Assembly: GCA_918026815.1 (NCBI GenBank)
Contig: CAKJVC010000030.1
Location: forward strand, 1,476,238-1,540,237
Length of the DNA stretch: 64,000 nucleotides
Direction of reading: 5' to 3'
Source: Chalara sp. BL73
Lineage: Eukaryota > Ascomycota > Leotiomycetes > Helotiales
Each line of letters starts with the position of its first letter. The stretch's first letter is position 1. The translations under genes were made by a program, and so were the position numbers. Below the pieces are notes generated by a model. That model was not told where the DNA came from. It worked only from the letters and a program-made list of their open reading frames with translations, and searched no databases. Shown in pieces: positions 57,601 through 64,000 of the stretch.

Positions 57601-60006
57601 TCACGGTCGGCGACGCCGTCCTTCACTTTTTCTTATACGCAGCGGCATGCTGCTCTTTAGCTTCAGCCAAGTAGCGAAACCCTCATTCTTCGACCACTCT
57701 TGCACCAACGATGGCGAATACACGGCTCCATATTGATAGGCAAGTGCCATGCATGCCATGATCGATGCATACAATTTTATATCATCCCTTGCTGCAAAAT
57801 ACGCAGCCTCGCCCGTAACCAATATGCCTTTGCCATCTGCTGTCCTTGTGTGAACATTCGCTCCATTCTCCAGCAGTGTTTCCGTGGCTACTTTGCGGCC
57901 CAGTCTTATTGCGATATGAAGCGCTGTTTCTCCTAGCCGATTGCGAGCGTGAATATTTGCTCCGTTCATGATAAGCTGATTGAGAAGGACTTTGACAAGT
58001 CTGTCATCTTCTCCGTCTGCTAGATGAGTTATGAATTGGATCAGGACGCTGTTGCCTTGTGTATTATAGTGATTCACATCTACACCTGCGTCGAGTAACC
58101 GTTGAGCAAGGTCCTTACGAAGTCTGAAGCGGGAGCTTGAAGTGTCTGCTGCTAATTGTTCATGCTTGCGCTTTTTGGATCCTCCCGTAGATATTCCGTT
58201 TGCATCAGCGTCCAATGAAAGAGAGACTTCTGCAAGGCATTGAAGGCCATTACGACCATCTGCATCTTCAAGTCTTGAATTGGTCATGGATAAGCGGACT
58301 AGTTCTAGCAGCCGAGCGTGGACTGACATGAGCACTCCACCAGAGCTGGGCGGTGTTGTGGCAGCCGTTGTAGCAGATCGTGTTTGTGTGGTTGTTGCAA
58401 TTGCATCGAAGGTTGGGACCCAGCCGAATGCATCTCTCGACGATGAAATCTCCAGCCCGAGGTCTTGCAGAAGCTGAGGCACGAGTGCGAGGTCGAGGCT
58501 TCTCGCCCGATATGTCAGAATGTGTAAAAGGTACGCCCAAGATGATCCATGCTATTGAAGTTTGCCCCAAGGTCATGGAGCTTACGCAAGATACGGAGCA
58601 TATCATTGTTGTCCTCCGCTTCTTTGACAAAGAAATTTTGGCTCAACATATGGAGAAAGGTCTGACCTCCCATGTTCGTCGCATTGATATCGATCCCAAG
58701 CTGGATCACGTCGACAATCACCGACATTCTGGAGCCTCGTGCAGCAAGCAGATGAAGGATTGTATTTCCAAAATCATCGACTTGGAAGAATTTAGCCGTA
58801 GTCCATAATTTCCAAATATCTTCGGGTGGTCCTTGTCCGGTGTTCCAAACACGCTGGGAGACTGCTGGATTTGACAGCTCAACCACCACAGCGCACCAAC
58901 AGGATTTCGAATCATGAGCCTTGAGCCCTGGAATACACAATCCTTGTCTGGAGAGGTAATAATCAAGCAGCAGAAAGACGTTTGGTAGGCTAACAACACT
59001 CTTACTAAGGGAAACTATGTCACTGGCGGAATCACAGTCCCCTCTTGCAAATGATAGGACAGTGGAAGAAGCGCTGTGAGTTCTACCGGCTGACGAATCA
59101 GATATGGAATGAGCCTCTATAAGACGCACCAGTTCGCTCATGTATTTACTCGGATGGTCATGATGAAAGGAGCGAACATCAACACCCATTAAATATGAAG
59201 AGAGATCTGCTTCAAGGCGCTGAGATTTTGGATCGAACCCTTGTATTGATTCAAGCGGAAGCGAAGGCAGGTCAGGGAGAGGGCGTGTATTGAAATTAAC
59301 ATCATCTGGAAACAGGTGGTCATCTGTGAACAAACTCTGCTCCCAGCGATAAAAGCCGGCACGATTATTAGGGCTAAAAGAGTATGCTTGGGAACTATTG
59401 AATGAGGAGCTGGAGTCGCCGACAGCCGGAGAAGCCCACGGGGAGATATTTGGCGGCTTTGCCTCAATTGGTCCCACAGGTTCAGTATGATTAGAAGTGA
59501 ATACGTTGGAGGGGCTGAGCTCCTGGTCATACACAACTCCTGAAGTCGAAAGTTTTCTTCTAGACTGGCGAGCAATTTTGCACTCTGACAGGCCCACAAT
59601 CCTTCGTTCCAGGTCATCTGTAGTTTGTGCGCGGAGCCACCTTGGCTGTTTGTCCAAAAGTGTAGAAAGCTCCTTGGAGACAGACTCTTTGCTATGTGGT
59701 CGTCAGTCAGATGTGGAACAAGAAGTGTAAGAATACACTCCAGCTAACCTACCCAGGGATCCAGTCACCATCTCTCAAGGCATCCGGAATGTACTTGGGT
59801 GGTAATTTACTGAAGAGGTAAAGCCTGGCTAGCTTTCGCAGCCGCGATGGTGTCCATTGCTTTGGTCGCCCAATCTTGGTCTCTTGATTGTCGCACGAGG
59901 CTGCAAGTACTGGTGGTGGATACATGGTGTCTATGATTTCTGTGATTGAGCTCTGAAGCTCTACATCTCGTGGGTACTCAACGAGTAGAGTTATGTTGCC
60001 TCCCAA
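57601..60006 (-). CDS. Ankyrin-repeat protein with apparent frameshift
   Basis: The first exon (60006 to about 59755) has a basic helical segment (KQWTPSRLRKLARLYLFSKLPPKYI), loosely like Clr5-type DNA-binding modules. It splices (GG|GTAGGT...CATAG|C) to a long second exon. That exon has a Ser/Pro-rich linker, LVRLIEAHS-type helices and ankyrin repeats (DDFGNTILHLLAARGSRMSV, INATNMGGQTFLHMLSQ, ANFNSMDHLGRTF). The expected continuation HILTYRARSLDLALVPQLL lies in the -1 frame at the A-run 58526-58529, and no splice site restores the frame. Further repeats follow (VDVNHYNTQGNSVLIQ, ANIHARNRLGETALHIAIRLG, ANVHTRTADGKG). Ends Arg-rich (SEGRRRRP). Ankyrin arrays bind proteins. The frameshift means a pseudogene, an allele or a sequencing error. 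Confidence 0.8.
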
Positions 60007-61639
60007 GTCATTGCGCGAGGCAATCTTTGGAGAACACCTCAGCCGGCTACAAGCTTACTTTCCCATGAGCCGCAGTCCGCATATATTTCAGGAAAAGAGG
60101 TACGGAGATTCTAGCTCCTGATTCGTCACTAAATCATGCTGTTCGGTGTGAGGTGCATGAATCCCACGGAATCGAAAGAGGGGTCATCAACGAAATGTAA
60201 AAACCCCGGCCATTGCATAGTGGGAAGCTTGGCCTTGTCGACGCCAGAAAACCACTGGACTCGCTAAGTGTATGGCCCCTGAAAAACATCGCAGTAGGCG
60301 AAGAACTATTTACCAGGGCAAATTCTCAGGGTTGCATCCATCCTAAAAAGGTGTCGTCTTATCTCCTAAATATGTTTGCCGTTTTGACTTTCTACATTTG
60401 AGTTTTTATGATATGCATAGATAAATCAGAGCAAGTACTTCTAATGAACATGTCCTGTGCTGGTGTTCCAGATAGAGGTGGAGAAGAGGCCAAGAGGTTC
60501 TTAAGGTGTGAACATGTGGCTTCATTCTCTTTTTAGTTACAAATGAGGCGGGAAATTTCATAGGAACGTCTATCTTATTGACTTTGGGCATTATTGGATC
60601 TGTTTCCAAAAGTGTAAAAAGTCATATTGTCTCGACTGCCACTGAACAGGTTGAAATATAAGTATCGATGTTTTGAACTCGAAATTGTAGAGAATTTTAG
60701 ATCCCGAGAATTTCTATCTTCGAGCATCTATTGTTGCCTTCTGATAAACAGATTCCATTCAAGAACTTCAAGCTTAAGTCACATACCTAACTCAAACATC
60801 TCATAGTGAGAAATGTCTAGTGACACAATAAGCCTCGACAAGTAAGTCATCTGTTCCTGCAGGATTGCTCATTTCTAACATAAGTGAAGCTCAATTGCAA
60901 GCACATGCAGCTGCAAGAGCGATGAATCACATGACCCAAAGGCATACTCCATGCCCACAGCACAGCACGGCATGCATGAGATTTCGAAGCTATCTATATA
61001 TTTAGAGAGAGATGAACCCATCGAGAAATTGGTCATCGGGCAGCCTATGCCACACAGGAAAGCCGTGATGATCAATTACTTGGCGGATTGGGACAGGAGA
61101 TGGAAAAAGGAAGTGCTGAACCTATCAATGATGATGCCACCAATCTTTGAATCAGTATGAGACTCGACATTACCGATCTCGAGTAAAAATACGGACGAAA
61201 CTCAAAGCTTGCGTCTTCCACCGCCGAGTCACATGATCACAAAAGTCTTCTTCAAATTTGGGCTTCCATGGCTTCATTATAAGCCGTATCCTTCTACAAA
61301 TAGACGTACGGAGCCATAGTTTATTGCTTTACTCCAAGTCGGACGGCGGGAAAGCTATTTTGCAGATGCTACTTGCTTCCTCACTTGAAATAGGCAGAAC
61401 TTGGCAAACATGGCAGGTTACGTAGCCTTTGCTTTTTATACGGCTGAGCCTGTCCTGGACAAGAGGCACCAGCGCCAACCAGTCTCCCGGTGCTGGTATT
61501 CAGTCCACCATATGAACATCATTTGTCTGGCTTGTTGACAAGCCCGGTTTTCTAGCCTTGAGCAGCCTTGCCATCTCCTCTGCACCAGGAGCGATACGCA
61601 CAGATAGTGGCGCATTCGAGTACTTCTTACAGCACAAGT
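60007..61639. other. Intergenic with possible small gene remnant
   Basis: About 1.6 kb. At 60813-61160 on + there are two protein-like pieces in different frames (SNISEAQLQAHAAARAMNHMT, then LERDEPIEKLVIGQPMPHRKAVM and DWDRRWKKEVLNLS). They could be one small gene broken by a frameshift, or two chance frames. I recognise no family. Confidence 0.35.
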
Positions 61640-62941
61640 ATGGTTACTATGGAAACAGCTCCGCTCTACGAAAGGATCGATGCGGGCCAGATCCGGCTCC
61701 TTCATCTTCATCCTCGCGTCTCTTTACCGTCACAAGAGCTCCCATTACCTTCCGAAGAAGTCATTGAATGTGACCTCGTCGCAGTCAATAGGGCGGATAA
61801 TCCTATGTATGAAGCGCTGTCATACGAATGGGGTCCCAAGAATCAGGATGGTGCGGTGTTTCCTGTGCGCGTTAATGGACAGCTCCTGAATGTTCGCGAA
61901 AACCTTTGGTGGGCTCTTTTCTACTTGAGGGGAAATGAGCCAAGACCACTTTGGGCTGATGCTGTGTGTATCAACCAAGAAGATCTGATCGAGAAAAGCA
62001 ACCAAGTTCAGAACATGGGTGACCTTTTCAGCCATGCCTGGAATACTATCATTTGGCTCGGGAAGGAACACGAGGATGTTGGAGATGATTACGCCTCAGA
62101 AGCCGAGACATGTGAGTTCATTCAGAGAGTCTATGATTACTATCCCCATGGGAACGCCACTAGGCCTTTTCCTGATTGGCTACTCGCGAAACGTTCCTGG
62201 AATGGAGTAAATGCATTATGCGATAGGTCGTACTGGCGTAGATATTGGATTATACAGGAGTTCTGTATGGCTAAAAGCAGGTATATTCAATGCGGACTCC
62301 TTGGTTTTATACCATGGGACAAGATTTTAAATCTATCAAAGCTTTATATGAGACTGGATGGAACTGCTTTGGCTCCGCTTTGGTTGGTAGACAGTGGATG
62401 GATCTTCGTCGCAAACACCTCTGTTTCTACTGTTCCATGGGTTGATATGTTCCATCTCATGTGTTGGTATCTCAACTCGCAATGCGAAGATTCAAGAGAC
62501 CGAATATTCGCAATTCGAACTCTATTTAAACCTTGTTGTCAATCTGCAGCGCCGGTCGACTATTCCAGCTCTTCCACAGTCGTTTTCAAGCGTAGCCTGA
62601 AACATTCAATTACCACGCACCAAGACCATGCAGTGAGCCACATTTATAATGCAGCAGCGAACCAATTTGGGTTGGCAATTCGTTCACAACGGCTGAATAA
62701 TATTTGGGAATTTTGCTTTGCTAAAAGATTGTTGTGTCCTAAAATTATTGTTTACTACATATTTATACATCTTTCTGCTCTTGATCGAAAAATTCTTGCG
62801 ACGAACCACAGATCGGTGACCAACCGATACTGGCACAAAACATGGATGTTTGATTCAGCAGGGAAATCCAATGCTAGCATATCACCTGATTACAGAGTCC
62901 GGCTTAGGTCCAGGTACAACGAAGTGGAAGTGGTGCAATAA
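61640..62941 (+). CDS. HET-domain (heterokaryon incompatibility) protein
   Basis: One exon, 433 residues from the chosen Met (MVTMETAPLYERI). An in-frame Met 24 codons upstream is possible. The HET domain shows its ordered motifs: IRLLHLHP at the start, YEALSYEWG, VRENLWWALFYLR, PLWADAVCINQEDLIEKSNQVQNMGDLFSHAWNTIIWLG in pieces, then RSYWRRYWIIQEF and, after a spacer, DSRDRIFAI. HET domains are related to TIR domains and act as cell-death effectors when non-self is recognised at hyphal fusion. Here the domain is nearly the whole protein. The C-terminal 120 residues are unassigned. It is shorter than the usual 600-700 residues, so it is a minimal or trimmed form that may depend on a separate sensor. 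Confidence 0.92.
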   Translation: MVTMETAPLYERIDAGQIRLLHLHPRVSLPSQELPLPSEEVIECDLVAVNRADNPMYEALSYEWGPKNQDGAVFPVRVNGQLLNVRENLWWALFYLRGNEPRPLWADAVCINQEDLIEKSNQVQNMGDLFSHAWNTIIWLGKEHEDVGDDYASEAETCEFIQRVYDYYPHGNATRPFPDWLLAKRSWNGVNALCDRSYWRRYWIIQEFCMAKSRYIQCGLLGFIPWDKILNLSKLYMRLDGTALAPLWLVDSGWIFVANTSVSTVPWVDMFHLMCWYLNSQCEDSRDRIFAIRTLFKPCCQSAAPVDYSSSSTVVFKRSLKHSITTHQDHAVSHIYNAAANQFGLAIRSQRLNNIWEFCFAKRLLCPKIIVYYIFIHLSALDRKILATNHRSVTNRYWHKTWMFDSAGKSNASISPDYRVRLRSRYNEVEVVQ

Positions 62942-63138
62942 CTAGGGAAGTACTGAGTTGTGGTGAGGGACGTCGATTCCTTCTGGTCATTAAGTTTCCA
63001 ATGAACGAATTATAGGACGACAGTCTGAGAAGGAGGTTTAACAACCACGTAGAAATAGCACGCTGGCCGGTATATGCATCAGATACCTGGATTCCCTAAG
63101 CCTCTCCACCTACTTCAACAGCTCCTGCCGCTATTTCC

Positions 63139-64000
63139 TCAAGATGCCGGTTGCACAGCTAAATAATCACTCACCATTCCCGTCCCATCCTTCAGTGCCG
63201 CAATCTGCCCTTGAGAACAACTCATACCAACCTGCCATGTCGAACACTCCTGCTTCTCGCTCGAGAGCAACACGTTCTTGATCCCGAAACTCGACTTGGG
63301 CCCTCTAGTCCTATATTCGGGGTTTCTAGAGGTTGAAACGGTACCAGTTGCTATATCGGCATTGAAGATGGCGCGGTTGAAGATGCGGTAGACTGTTTCT
63401 GACTGTTGAGCGTGGACTGGGAAGGTGTTAGCTTGACTGTGGAAGAGGAAGGAAAGAGGTAATACCGTAATGCCCAGCTTTAAAAACACGGGAGAATGAG
63501 AAACGACCTTCTTGCCGGACCAAACCGCCGACATACGAACTATTCGTAACGATCCGCTCATAGCCACTATCGCGGAACCGTTGTGCGCCGGGATATTCTG
63601 CTTGCAGGCTTGTTTCCTCGCCGCCGAGCCCTGATAGTGTCAGCCCGGCGATCGAAGAGCGAGGAAAGGAGTACAGAGAGACCCACAATTGCAGCGATAA
63701 TCTCTATCCCCATACACCATCGCGACCTTCAATCCTCTCTCAAGTACATAATTCAGATTCGACATATTCCCTCTGATGGCATCACCTGTACGGAAGAAAG
63801 CGGCCTCCACCAGATTCGAATATGCGGTGAAATTTACAGAAACGCCAAGATCTTTCTGGACGTTCTGCTGGTTGAAGTAGCCGGCTGTGTAGCCATAGGG
63901 AAAGGGGTCCGCAAGGAACTGCGAGATATCGTATGCGCTGCTGCGTGGAGTTTGCAAAATTGAATCCGTTGACATTGATGAAACACCATATAAGCGCACC
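63139..64000 (-). CDS. Secreted serine carboxypeptidase (peptidase S10), C-terminal part (runs off right edge)
   Basis: S10 enzymes remove C-terminal residues from peptides at acid pH, usually outside the cell or in the vacuole. The visible part holds DPFPYGYTAGYFNQQNVQKDLGV, LKVAMVYGDRDYRCNW (catalytic Asp of YGDRD, reached through an intron to GGEETS) and [35 protein letters not shown] (catalytic His of AGH). The tail is ETVYRIFNRAIFNADIATG. The catalytic Ser region lies outside the window. Two introns (near 63686-63627 and 63467-63414) are needed to keep the frame. A Ser/Cys-bearing C-terminal tail (STWQVGMSCSQGQ) ends at 63139. Matches the secreted carboxypeptidase S1-like group. Confidence 0.92.

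Noticed and set aside
58515..58560. GTACCT donor as an intron joining the two halves of the ankyrin gene
   Set aside because: No acceptor downstream gives the needed phase, and the skipped sequence (LTYRARSLDLALVP) looks conserved, so a frameshift explains it better.

Overview
The window is nuclear DNA of a filamentous ascomycete (Pezizomycotina). Nearly every gene is cut by short introns of about 45-70 nt with GT...AG ends and CTAAC/CTAAT-like branch points. Gene types typical of these fungi are present: a Zn2Cys6 regulator, a HET-domain protein, a 2EXR protein, a Dal5-family transporter and a secreted S10 carboxypeptidase. I do not assign a species; a leotiomycete-like fungus would fit, but that is a guess.

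Left part (1-31.5 kb), mostly core metabolism and housekeeping. In order: the start of a zinc-cluster regulator (left edge), a gene-poor stretch with a decayed NADP-alcohol dehydrogenase, NAD-glutamate dehydrogenase, kynureninase, a tiny CYSTM protein, RNA polymerase I subunit A49, ribosomal protein L41 (25 codons in three exons, the last only 7 nt), an FHA-domain checkpoint/meiotic kinase, a cysteine-containing orphan, NAD-malic enzyme (GC-AG intron, unclear 5' end), the Rai1/DXO decapping nuclease, a small orphan, GET4, a tRNA-Gly(CCC) and a GABA-type aminotransferase. Several of these feed central nitrogen and carbon flow: glutamate to 2-oxoglutarate, GABA to succinic semialdehyde, malate to pyruvate, kynurenine to anthranilate.

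Middle part (31.7-53.5 kb), mixed. It holds an acidic repeat-rich protein, an acetamidase-type amidase with an unusually long intron, a small secreted helical protein, a 2EXR protein and an MFS transporter. A divergent pair of Dal5-type permease and TauD/Jlp1-type sulfonate dioxygenase looks like a small sulfur-scavenging module. A BRCT protein and a DUF1771-Smr protein ending in a CaaX-like box follow.

Right part (53.5-63 kb), accessory. A membrane protein with one C-terminal TM helix lies head-to-head with a large protein carrying a trypsin-like protease domain and two C-terminal TM helices. Next comes an ankyrin-repeat protein with an apparent single-base frameshift, then a HET-domain protein. 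HET, protease and ankyrin modules are building blocks of fungal self/non-self and innate-immunity-like systems, so this block is the best candidate for an undescribed system. A functional link between these genes is inference. The window ends inside a secreted serine carboxypeptidase.
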